The notes under the pieces: generated by a model
Told to the model about the DNA's origin: nothing
The model's input: the letters and a program-made list of their open reading frames with translations, nothing else
Databases searched by the model: none
Assembly (NCBI GenBank): GCA_964609385.1
Contig: CAZSSM010000005.1
Coordinates: 62,001 to 126,000, forward strand
DNA: 64,000 nt
Direction of reading: 5' to 3'
Origin: CAZSSM01 sp964609385
GTDB taxonomy: Bacteria; Planctomycetota; Planctomycetia; Isosphaerales; Isosphaeraceae
Shown: positions 17,360 through 25,209 of the stretch, one piece after another
Layout: each line of letters opens with the position of its first letter
Position numbering within the stretch: the stretch's first letter is position 1
Position numbers and translations under genes: made by a program

Positions 17360-18208
17360 TCATTTGACGGTGATCTGCCCGGAGACGGTATCGCCGGACG
17401 CCACCTTGGCACCGCGGTAGGTTCGAACGACTGAGGCGATCGCGCGGTTTGGCTCGACCGTCTCGATTCGAAGCTCTCCGACGTACTGGGGTCGCGGATC
17501 GAGCCGGTAGATCTGCAAGAGGTGGCCCCGGACCAGACCTTCATTTTCGCCCAGGGAGATTTGGACGAGATCGTCCTGGACGGCCAAGACTCGACCATCG
17601 GGAAGATCAGACGGAAGTGGCGTATCGCGGACCTGCGAAATGTCGACGGTCACATCGTTCTGCTGGAGCAGGGCCAGATAATCGAGGACTCGGGCATTCA
17701 GCTCGTCGTTCTGACTCGAAATGGTTGCGAGGTTTCGTTCCATCTCCTCGATTTGGCTGTTCAAATCGGTCAGTTGGATCTGGTACTCCTCAACTTCGCC
17801 TTGGAGAGTCCGGATCTGCTCATTAAGTTCGTTGGTTTCTTCCCGACGAACACCCACTTCGTCGAGCGCACCCTTGGTCTGCTCGATCGCGACGGCCAGT
17901 TGTTGCTGGATGTTGTCACGGCTCGCTCGGAGCCGCTGAATCGACTCTTCGAGGTTCCGGACCGTGCCATCGCGGACGGCGATCTGGTTCTGTAACTCCT
18001 GGGTGGTCTGAGCCGTTTCCGCCCGAAGATTATCGAGTGCTGTGGTCAGCTCTCGCTTCTCGGTGTTCAGATCACTCAGATCAGCCTGCTTTTGATCGTA
18101 CGCTTCCTTCCAATTCCTGGCTGTCGTGAAGACGATCACCGAGCCTGCCAGGAACAGCATCGAGCAGGCCGTGATGATGATGACAAGGATGCGACCGATG
18201 AATGTCAT
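17360..18208 (-). CDS. Membrane-anchored coiled-coil protein
   Basis: 282 residues. One N-terminal membrane helix (ILVIIITACSMLFLAGSVIVF, residues 7-27) is followed by about 150 residues of continuous heptad-like coiled coil rich in Gln, Glu, Leu and Asn. A small C-terminal beta-rich domain (from VRDTPLPSDLPDGRVLAVQD) contains LGENEGLVRGHLLQIYRL and ends GDTVSGQITVK, resembling the small barrels in periplasmic or cell-envelope adaptors. It may tether something across the periplasm; no enzyme motif is visible. The 56-residue membrane peptide follows 154 bases later on the same strand. Confidence 0.82.
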   Translation of the reverse strand: MTFIGRILVIIITACSMLFLAGSVIVFTTARNWKEAYDQKQADLSDLNTEKRELTTALDNLRAETAQTTQELQNQIAVRDGTVRNLEESIQRLRASRDNIQQQLAVAIEQTKGALDEVGVRREETNELNEQIRTLQGEVEEYQIQLTDLNSQIEEMERNLATISSQNDELNARVLDYLALLQQNDVTVDISQVRDTPLPSDLPDGRVLAVQDDLVQISLGENEGLVRGHLLQIYRLDPRPQYVGELRIETVEPNRAIASVVRTYRGAKVASGDTVSGQITVK

Positions 18209-18576
18209 GGTTCCAACCTGCTAGGATTCCTCGAAGGGATGACCCGATCACACAGGAAACCGAGTCACGACTAGCGACCATCTCCGGAATGATCCCGACC
18301 ACCGTTCGCATCGGACCACGAGTCAACCGAGACGCCGATCGACTTTCCGCAATCGACGCATCTTCGACAACGTGATGAGCGGTTGCTTGGGGTGACGGCC
18401 TGGGGCCACGCAATCGACGGGTGAAGTGATGGGGTTGCGATCAGGCGCGACGCGTAGACCAACAATGAAGAATACCGAGCCGATCGGGGGCTCGGCAAGT
18501 TGGTGGCTCGTCGCAGGCCTTCCTCTGGCCCAGGTCAGATGAAACTTACCCCATCAACGGGGAACGGGCAAATGGG
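18209..18576. other. Intergenic region between lnt and the coiled-coil gene
   Basis: 368 bases. Apart from the terminator-like hairpin at 18475-18495 that follows lnt, I see no supported gene or clear promoter. Confidence 0.6.
18461..18495 (-). terminator. Probable terminator after lnt
   Basis: Arms CCGAGCC (18475-18481) and GGCTCGG (18489-18495) pair with a 7-base loop. On the minus strand the hairpin is followed by TATTCTTCATT, a T-rich but interrupted tract. It is about 80 bases past the lnt stop. Confidence 0.55.
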
Positions 18577-20457
18577 CTACTTCGCGGCGATTCGAGGGTC
18601 TGGGCGATCCGAATCCGCCGGCGATTCCGAAGAGTTTCGACCCCTCTCAGCACGAACTTCGCGCGGACGCGAGCCTGGTCGAAACCGTCGGAGGTGGGTG
18701 GCGACCAGGAACAACCCACAGCAGGTCAGGCTGACGGCGCCCGGCCAGTCGCCCACGATCGTGTAAAGCCCCGCCCGTGGATCCAGAGGAACATCGACGA
18801 TCAGGACGTCCTCAACGCCGGCCTCAAGCCGTTCACGAATCTGCCCGTTGCCGTCAACCAGCGCGGAGATCCCTGTGTTGACCGCTCGGACCAAGGGAAT
18901 CCGGTTCTCAACGCAACGGAAGACGCTGATGGCCAGGTGCATCGGCTGTTCGTCGGTCCGCCGGAACCAGCCATCGTTGCTCAGGTTGATCAGGAGATCC
19001 GGTCCCCGACCGTCCGCATCGTTGGACCGCATTCCTTGGCGAACGACCCGAGAGATGGTGTCTTCGAAGCAGATCGCCACGGCGAATCGATAATCGCCCC
19101 AAGTGATCGGCGTGGAATCGGTCCCGAAATTGAGACTGGGGATCTGTCCGGGCGGGTAGGGCGTCAGTTGAGCGAGGACCGGGAACGTCTCGAGCAACGG
19201 CACATATTCCCCGAACGGGACGAGATGCCGCTTGTGATAGAACTGTTCGATGGCTTGGCCAGGCTCGACCAGGATCGCCGAATTGTACTTGCGGAGTCCC
19301 TCGGGCGTGATGTGCCGGCTAATCGCGGCGACGAGCATCGGGGTACCGCCGGGGTCTTGGGAGGTGCCGGCCGGGAAGAGACCGGCCAACCGCCGCAACT
19401 CGCCCTCCACAGCGACCCGTCGGCGCCGCCATTCCTCCAAGGTCTTGGCATAACCCTCGGCCAATGCTCGATTGCGCACGGTTTGATCGAGATCAGGATC
19501 GATCGCTGTCCGGAGTGTGGAGGGGTAGGACGTCTCAGGCCACACCATCAGATCGGGGCGTCGATCCGGGTCAGCCGTCGCCTTGCGCATCAGCTCGACG
19601 TAGGTCTTGATGATCTCGTTGCGATCGCGCTGTGAGTCGAGTTGCTGGACCAAGTCCGATTGCAGGAGGGCGATCCGGGGGCCGGGCTGGAACCCCGACT
19701 CATCGCAGCGAATGATTCCGTATCCGACCATTCCGATCAGGGTCACAGCCGTCACGACGAGCGAACCGATCGGACGCGGTCGCGACCCGTCCAGTCGCGT
19801 CGAGGAGAAGGGTGACCAGATCGTCCAGGCCTCGACCAGGCAGGCGTTGACCATCACTAGGACGAAGCTGATCCCCAAGGAGCCGGTCAGATCGGCCATC
19901 TGGATCATGATTGGGTAACGGTACTGGCTGTGTGCCAAGTCGTACCAGGGGAGTCCGGTCAGCAGATAGGCGCGGATGTGCTCCATGGCAACCCAAGCCA
20001 AGGGCGCTGCCAGGACCAAGGGGATCCGCCAGGAGCGGGTCATCAGTCGGATCAGGCCCACGGCCACGGGCCACTCATAGGCCAGCACAACGGCCATGAG
20101 CACCCAACCAATTCGCGTCGACGGGTCCGCGCTGGTGACCCAGTTGAGGCAGAGCAGCCAGAAGGCGACGCCCCCGAGGTAGGCTGACGGATAGACCCAC
20201 CAAGCCGAACGCCCGCTGACGGCCAAGCCGAGGAGCGGAGCCAGGCCGAACCAGCCGAACCACCCCCAGTCGTGGGTCGGGAAGGCCAACCAGAGCAAGA
20301 AAGCCGAGGCCAGCGCCAGGACTAAGCTCGGCAACGACATGCGTCGACGGGTCGGTTCCTCAAGGGAAGACGGCGCGTTATGGCGATCTTCGAAGGATCC
20401 CGAAGCGTTCCCGGTCGACGAGGGGACCGGATCGGGTTCAGACTCGGCAGCGGTCAT
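18577..20457 (-). CDS. lnt: Apolipoprotein N-acyltransferase
   Basis: 626 residues from ATG 20457; the longer open frame upstream overlaps moeA and lacks homology. After a polar N-terminus of about 38 residues come several membrane helices (40-250), then a nitrilase-type domain. The catalytic triad is visible: Glu308 in LMVWPETSYP, Lys409 in FYHKRHLVPFGEYVP and Cys463 in VAICFEDTIS. A last helix lies near the C-terminus. It adds the third acyl chain to lipoproteins at the outer face of the inner membrane. The region between the Glu and Lys is somewhat long. It is downstream of moeA on the same strand. Confidence 0.93.
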   Translation of the reverse strand: MTAAESEPDPVPSSTGNASGSFEDRHNAPSSLEEPTRRRMSLPSLVLALASAFLLWLAFPTHDWGWFGWFGLAPLLGLAVSGRSAWWVYPSAYLGGVAFWLLCLNWVTSADPSTRIGWVLMAVVLAYEWPVAVGLIRLMTRSWRIPLVLAAPLAWVAMEHIRAYLLTGLPWYDLAHSQYRYPIMIQMADLTGSLGISFVLVMVNACLVEAWTIWSPFSSTRLDGSRPRPIGSLVVTAVTLIGMVGYGIIRCDESGFQPGPRIALLQSDLVQQLDSQRDRNEIIKTYVELMRKATADPDRRPDLMVWPETSYPSTLRTAIDPDLDQTVRNRALAEGYAKTLEEWRRRRVAVEGELRRLAGLFPAGTSQDPGGTPMLVAAISRHITPEGLRKYNSAILVEPGQAIEQFYHKRHLVPFGEYVPLLETFPVLAQLTPYPPGQIPSLNFGTDSTPITWGDYRFAVAICFEDTISRVVRQGMRSNDADGRGPDLLINLSNDGWFRRTDEQPMHLAISVFRCVENRIPLVRAVNTGISALVDGNGQIRERLEAGVEDVLIVDVPLDPRAGLYTIVGDWPGAVSLTCCGLFLVATHLRRFRPGSRPREVRAERGRNSSESPADSDRPDPRIAAK

Positions 20458-20558
20458 GGCGAGGCGGTCCTTGTGTGCCTTGCTTGGTGGTTCCAACCCG
20501 GCCGGGCAACGGGCCGACCGATCGTCGCAGGTGGATCGAGGTCGGACCGCGCCGTGAT

Positions 20559-21875
20559 TCAGGGATGACCGCCAAGGTCCGGCTCCCCATCGTCCGCAAA
20601 TCCGGGCGGAGACGGTGACCCCGTTATGATCCAGGGCAGGAACGCAATCTCTTGCCCCTCGGAGTAGATTCGTTCGCCTTCCGGAAAGATTGCGAATCCG
20701 TCGGCTTGAGCAACGGTCCGAAGGTCGGCCGAGCCGGCCCAATCCAGGAGCACGACGCGACCCGTGGCATCCGAGCTGTGGGGGTCGACCCGCCAGCGGG
20801 CCGGATAGTACGTCGGGCGCGGCCCGCGATGGGTGAACGAACCGGCCAGACGACCGGTCCAAGTCCGCCTCGTGTCCGCCGACGGATCGCGCCCGACCAT
20901 CGCATTGAGGGCCGGTTCGATCAAGACGAGGAAATTGACCAGACCGCTGACCGGATTTCCGGGCAAACCGAAGACCAATGGGCCCGGTCGTCCTCCCCGA
21001 CGCGACGACCCGACGCCGAACCAGAGCGGCTTGCCCGGTTTGATCCGAACCTTGTGAAAGATCGGCTCAACCCCCAGGCCGACCAGGGTCTCGGGGACCA
21101 AGTCACGCTCACCGGCCGAGACCCCACCGCTGATCAGGACGACGTCGGCCTCCAGAGAGCGTTGAAGCGCCTGGCGGAGCCGATCGGGGTCGTCCGGGGC
21201 GATCGGTCTCGGGTCGGGGCGGCCCCCCCAGTCTCGAACCAAGGCCGACAGAACCGTCGCGTTGGAGTTGCGAATCTGGCCGGGACCGGGCGCCTGGAAC
21301 GGCTCGACCAATTCGTCACCGGTCGGCTGAATGGCCACCCGAGGCATCGGCATGACCGACACCGAGGTCCTGCCGACCGAGGCGAGCAAACCCAATCGCG
21401 CGGGGTTGAGCCGGTCTCCGGGTCGGAGAATCACGTCGCCTCGGGCCATCTCGCGACCACGGGCCAGCCGATTTTGGCCCGAATCGATCGGCGTCACGAA
21501 CCGGACGAGCCGGCCTTCCCGGAGCACGTCGATCCGCTCATGCATGACGACCGCATCGGCCCCCGGGGGCAAAGGCGCCCCGGTCATGATCGAGGCCGCC
21601 TGACCGGCTTGCAGCGGCCCGGTGGGAATCTGCCCAGCGGTAATCGTTTGGGTGACCTCGAGATCACAAGGGGCATCGGCTCGCGCCTTGGCGACGTCGA
21701 CGGTTCGGAGGGCATAGCCGTCGACGGTTGCTTTATCGAAGGGGGGCAGGTCGAGATCGGCGACGATCGGTTCGGCCAGGATCGCCCCTAAGGCCTGGTC
21801 CAGGTCGGACAGCCGGGCCGGAAGCACACGGACCCGTTCCAGGATCGCCCGCTGCGCTTGCTCAATACTCAGCAT
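20559..21875 (-). CDS. moeA: Molybdopterin molybdenumtransferase
   Basis: 438 residues, usual for MoeA. Typical motifs are in order: an LDQALGAILAEPIVADLDLPPFDKATVDGYAL start, SIMTGAPLPPGADAVVMHE, the LGLLASVGRTSVSVMPMPRV stretch, then GGVSAGERDLVPETL and LVFGLPGNPVSGLVNF near 330. It inserts molybdate into adenylated molybdopterin to give active molybdenum cofactor. ATG 21875 is used. Between the pabA/trpG-like gene (55-base gap) and lnt (101-base gap), all on the minus strand. Confidence 0.94.
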   Translation of the reverse strand: MLSIEQAQRAILERVRVLPARLSDLDQALGAILAEPIVADLDLPPFDKATVDGYALRTVDVAKARADAPCDLEVTQTITAGQIPTGPLQAGQAASIMTGAPLPPGADAVVMHERIDVLREGRLVRFVTPIDSGQNRLARGREMARGDVILRPGDRLNPARLGLLASVGRTSVSVMPMPRVAIQPTGDELVEPFQAPGPGQIRNSNATVLSALVRDWGGRPDPRPIAPDDPDRLRQALQRSLEADVVLISGGVSAGERDLVPETLVGLGVEPIFHKVRIKPGKPLWFGVGSSRRGGRPGPLVFGLPGNPVSGLVNFLVLIEPALNAMVGRDPSADTRRTWTGRLAGSFTHRGPRPTYYPARWRVDPHSSDATGRVVLLDWAGSADLRTVAQADGFAIFPEGERIYSEGQEIAFLPWIITGSPSPPGFADDGEPDLGGHP

Positions 21876-21929
21876 GATTCGTGGTCCCCCGTCGTCCGGA
21901 GCCGCCCGCGATCGGGGACATCGGAATCG

Positions 21930-22526
21930 TCAGCCGATCCGCGGTTCGGCCACGAAGGGTCGGTCCAGAAAGTTGGCCAGCAGTTTCGTCCCGTACCCGG
22001 TCAGGAAGCTCTCAGGATGGAACTGGACCCCCTCCAACGGATACGTCTTGTGCCGGATCCCCATGATTTCGTCCTGATCGGTCCGGGCGGTCACCTCGAA
22101 CCGATCGTCGAGCGTGCCCGGCCGAATGATCAAGCTGTGATAGCGAGTCGCTTCGAAGGGGTTAGGAAGGTCTTGGTAGACGCCTTGGCCGTCGTGATAG
22201 ATCATCGAGGTCTTGCCATGCATGATCCGGTCCGCACGGACCACCTGGGCCCCGAAGACGTGGCCAATGCACTGATGGCCGAGGCAGACCCCAAGCAGGG
22301 GGATCTTCGGGCCGAACCGAAGCACCACCTCGTTGGAGATCCCAGCCTCCAGCGGAGTGCAAGGACCCGGCGAAATGATGATCCGCTCCGGAGCCGACGC
22401 TTCGATTTGGTCGAGTTCAATCTTGTCGTTGCGGACCACCTGAAGTTCCAGACCGGGATCGATTTCCCCGATCCGCTGGACCAGGTTATATGTGAACGAG
22501 TCGTAGTTATCGATCATCAGGATCAT
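21930..22526 (-). CDS. Anthranilate/aminodeoxychorismate synthase glutaminase subunit
   Basis: 198 residues, a class I glutamine amidotransferase. It starts MILMIDNYDSFTYNLVQ; the oxyanion region is IISPGPCTPLEAG; the nucleophile is Cys81 in GVCLGHQCIGHVFG; the His-Glu pair is in VQFHPESFLTGYG. It supplies ammonia from glutamine to the chorismate-using partner, serving tryptophan (TrpG) or folate (PabA) synthesis, or both. No TrpE/PabB partner is in the window, so the two roles cannot be separated. It is first in the moeA-lnt run. Confidence 0.92.
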   Translation of the reverse strand: MILMIDNYDSFTYNLVQRIGEIDPGLELQVVRNDKIELDQIEASAPERIIISPGPCTPLEAGISNEVVLRFGPKIPLLGVCLGHQCIGHVFGAQVVRADRIMHGKTSMIYHDGQGVYQDLPNPFEATRYHSLIIRPGTLDDRFEVTARTDQDEIMGIRHKTYPLEGVQFHPESFLTGYGTKLLANFLDRPFVAEPRIG

Positions 22527-22984
22527 CGGACCGACAACCTTCTGCTCCTAGTCGAAGGATGAGTTCGAACCGGGCCGTCGCGGAACGTCGAGATATGAAG
22601 TCGTGTCGTTTAAGTGTCGTGTCGGTGAATCTGACCGTTTTCTCGATCGATGGCGATCGCGTCCGGAACGACTTGGCCGAGGTGTCCAATTGGGCACAGG
22701 TTACGCATCGTAGCCGGTATGCCGTTGGGGCGAAAGGTGATCCCCGATGCTGGAGACTCGCGAACGCTCTCGCGCAGTTAACCTCAATCCAGGAGGTTGT
22801 CGCCCGCATGGTCCGGGTGACCGATCGCGTGTTGGGAATCTTCAACCGAAGGCCCGGCATCGCCGAGATCCCCGAACTCGCTCGGGACGACCTGGACGAT
22901 CCGATCGCCCGCGTTCGACGGCTCGAACCGTGCTGACCTTGCGATCCCTCGGTCTCCCGAGACTCGAAATGGAGTCCGTTCACG
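22527..22984. other. Intergenic region between divergent genes
   Basis: 458 bases separate the minus-strand amidotransferase gene from the plus-strand secreted-protein gene, so it should hold promoters for both. Open frames exist on both strands but their composition is not protein-like. I could not place a convincing promoter by eye. Confidence 0.5.
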
Positions 22985-23578
22985 ATGACCGGTTCGCTGC
23001 TCGCCCTGTTCCTGATGTCCGGGACGTTCGTGTTGCCACCCCAACACGCACATGTCGCCCACATCGAGCCGCCCAAGACGGCATCCCTACGCCACGAGCA
23101 TACCAAAGAGCCCAACCATGGCCGCTCGGTCCGGGGATTCTTCCGCAAGCCCGGTCCGTTTCAGTATGTTCCTCAGCAAAGGATTCGCTTCCTGAAACCG
23201 GGGCAACTCAGTCCGGTTGGTCGCATCAACGGGAACCCCGACGCCTACGGCTGGGTCGATTTCACGTACAAGCTGCCCCTGGGTGATAACCGGACATCCG
23301 AGTACTACTTTCCACGCTACCTGACCGTGCCCCCTGAAGTGATCTTCCTGCCGACCTACTACAACCCCTACCGAAGCCGTGGCCAGTATTACACCCCCTA
23401 CACCGGTTGGGGCGGTTACCATCGTCTCGGGATCCCGGTCGTTTCTCCCTATCTTACGCCGAAGACCCCCTATCGCGAGAGCTTGGCAGCCAACCCGAAC
23501 GGTCCCAACGCACCCCGGTTGATCGGGACCGTGGAGTCGCCGCCTCAGACCTCGTCCTCGACCGGATTGACTCCCTGA
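22985..23578 (+). CDS. Secreted Pro/Tyr-rich protein of unknown function
   Basis: 197 residues with GGAG 13 bases before ATG 22985. A short signal peptide (MTGSLLALFLMSGTFVLPP) is followed by a His/Lys-rich stretch and then a Tyr-, Pro- and Gly-rich body such as YYNPYRSRGQYYTPYTGWGG. There are no cysteines and no enzyme motif. It is probably an exported, possibly surface or matrix, protein. A terminator-like hairpin follows the stop. Confidence 0.72.
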   Translation: MTGSLLALFLMSGTFVLPPQHAHVAHIEPPKTASLRHEHTKEPNHGRSVRGFFRKPGPFQYVPQQRIRFLKPGQLSPVGRINGNPDAYGWVDFTYKLPLGDNRTSEYYFPRYLTVPPEVIFLPTYYNPYRSRGQYYTPYTGWGGYHRLGIPVVSPYLTPKTPYRESLAANPNGPNAPRLIGTVESPPQTSSSTGLTP

Positions 23579-24040
23579 TCGGGCCGGCCCTCAGCCCGCC
23601 GTCGACCACTCCGTCGATTTCCCAGCCGAGGGACGTACCAGTGAGTCGGTGCGCCGTCGGCTTTTTCCGTGTGCGGCGAACCGGCCTTCCAGACCCTTCG
23701 TAGACACATTGCCTCTCAGACGGTCAATGGCGATCAACGCACACGGCCACCACTACAATACTGAAGGACTCCGCTCCGGATCGGCCCTCAGCCGTCGATC
23801 GTCAGTTGGGAGGTGGTGACCAAATCTTGTCGCCTCGTCGCCCCCGGAACCACATGGATCCATCCCGCTCCGGACCGGTGACACCCGCATCAGCGCCGAC
23901 CTCGATCCAACGAGGCCACGCGGGATCCCCATATCCCAACTCGGCGTGTGTGATCCATGTCTGACCCTTTGACGTTCCTTCCATAACGGACCCGCGTACG
24001 CTTTGACGGCCCCGATGGCCCTGGACGAGGCATCGTTTCG
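23579..24040. other. Intergenic region before the ABC transporter cluster
   Basis: 462 bases. A terminator-like inverted repeat lies near its start (23624-23666). The rest should carry the ABC cluster promoter, but I see no clear -35/-10 pair and no supported gene. Confidence 0.5.
23624..23666 (+). terminator. Possible terminator after the secreted protein
   Basis: AGCCGA (23624-23629) pairs with TCGGCT (23657-23662), and the second arm runs straight into TTTT. The loop is long (27 bases), so the hairpin would be weak unless the loop folds further. Confidence 0.4.
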
Positions 24041-25048
24041 ATGAGCACCAGCAACGACAACGTCGTGATCGAGACCCGCAACCTGACCAAGGTCTACCGC
24101 GACTTCTGGGGCCGCTCGAAGGTGCAGGCCCTCAAGGCCCTCGACCTCCAGGTCTACAAGGGCGAGATCTTTGGCCTGCTCGGGCCTAACGGCTCGGGCA
24201 AGACGACCACGATCAAGCTGCTGCTTGGCCTGCTCTTCCCCACCGAAGGCGAGGCGTTCATCTTCGGCGAGCCGACCACCGATGTGGCCAAGAACGAGCG
24301 GATCGGCTACCTGCCCGAAGAGTCCTACCTCTACAAGTTCCTCAACGCCGAGGAGACCCTCCACTTCTATGGTCGGCTCTTCAAGCTCCCCTCCAGCGAG
24401 CGCAAGAAGCGGGTCGATCAGCTCATCGACCTGGTCAAGCTCGGTCCGGCCAAGCACCGTAAGCTCCGCGAATACTCCAAGGGGATGCAGCGCCGGATTG
24501 GCCTGGCCCAAGCCATGATCAACAACCCGGAGTTGATCCTGCTCGACGAGCCCACTTCGGGTCTCGACCCGATCGGCACCTCCGAGATCAAGAACCTGAT
24601 CGTCGAGCTCCGGGACATGGGCAAGACGATCGTCCTGTCGGGCCACCTGCTGGCCGACATGCAGGACATCTGCGACCGGATCGCGATCCTGCACCGCGGT
24701 GAACTCCGTGAATTGGGCCGCGTCGACGAGCTGCTGACGGTCAAGGACCTCACCCAGCTTCAAGTCCGTGGTGATCTGTCTGAGCCGGCCATCGCCGAAG
24801 TTCGCCAGATCCTCGAACGTCACGGGGTCGAGGTCGATAAGATCAGCCACCCGACCACCACGTTGGAGGAGCTCTTCCTCCGGATCGTCCGCGAGAGCGA
24901 TCGGCAGCCGGGTCTCCGCAAGGTCGCCAACAACGTCCAGGCCGCCCTGGGACCGGCGGCCGTGGCCAAGACTGAGTCGAACGAGACCGAAGCCCCGTCC
25001 GAGCAGCCGGCTGAACAGATGGCTGAGACCCCCGCGTCCAACGCCTGA
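24041..25048 (+). CDS. ABC transporter ATP-binding protein
   Basis: 335 residues. Walker A is GPNGSGKT (48-55), the Q-loop region reads GYLPEESYLYKFLNAEE, the signature is REYSKGMQRRIGLAQA, Walker B is LILLDEPTSGLD and the H-loop is LSGHLLADMQ. It is the type paired with ABC-2 permeases. The last 90 residues are a regulatory extension ending Ala/Glu/Pro-rich. The permease gene follows about 160 bases later on the same strand, with a third gene overlapping that, so the three probably form one export or membrane-organising unit. The substrate is unknown. Confidence 0.94.
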   Translation: MSTSNDNVVIETRNLTKVYRDFWGRSKVQALKALDLQVYKGEIFGLLGPNGSGKTTTIKLLLGLLFPTEGEAFIFGEPTTDVAKNERIGYLPEESYLYKFLNAEETLHFYGRLFKLPSSERKKRVDQLIDLVKLGPAKHRKLREYSKGMQRRIGLAQAMINNPELILLDEPTSGLDPIGTSEIKNLIVELRDMGKTIVLSGHLLADMQDICDRIAILHRGELRELGRVDELLTVKDLTQLQVRGDLSEPAIAEVRQILERHGVEVDKISHPTTTLEELFLRIVRESDRQPGLRKVANNVQAALGPAAVAKTESNETEAPSEQPAEQMAETPASNA

Positions 25049-25209
25049 TCGACAGCGGTCCCGCGTCCGAAGCCAACCGCGGCTCTTCTCCAATCTCAAA
25101 CCGACGTCGGTCCTCGAACCCACCCGTGATCCGGTCCTCTTTCTCCAGAGCGGGCCGGATTTCGCCTCGACACCGATCCATCTCGCCGCCCTTGGAGTTG
25201 TTCACACCC

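Noticed and set aside
22559..22936. 125-codon plus-strand frame in the divergent gap
   Set aside because: No ribosome site, no family resemblance, and poor third-position GC signal.
22507..23148. Long minus-strand frame opposite the secreted-protein start
   Set aside because: Composition is Arg/Ser-rich like an antisense shadow of high-GC coding DNA, and it overlaps the better plus-strand gene and the amidotransferase start.
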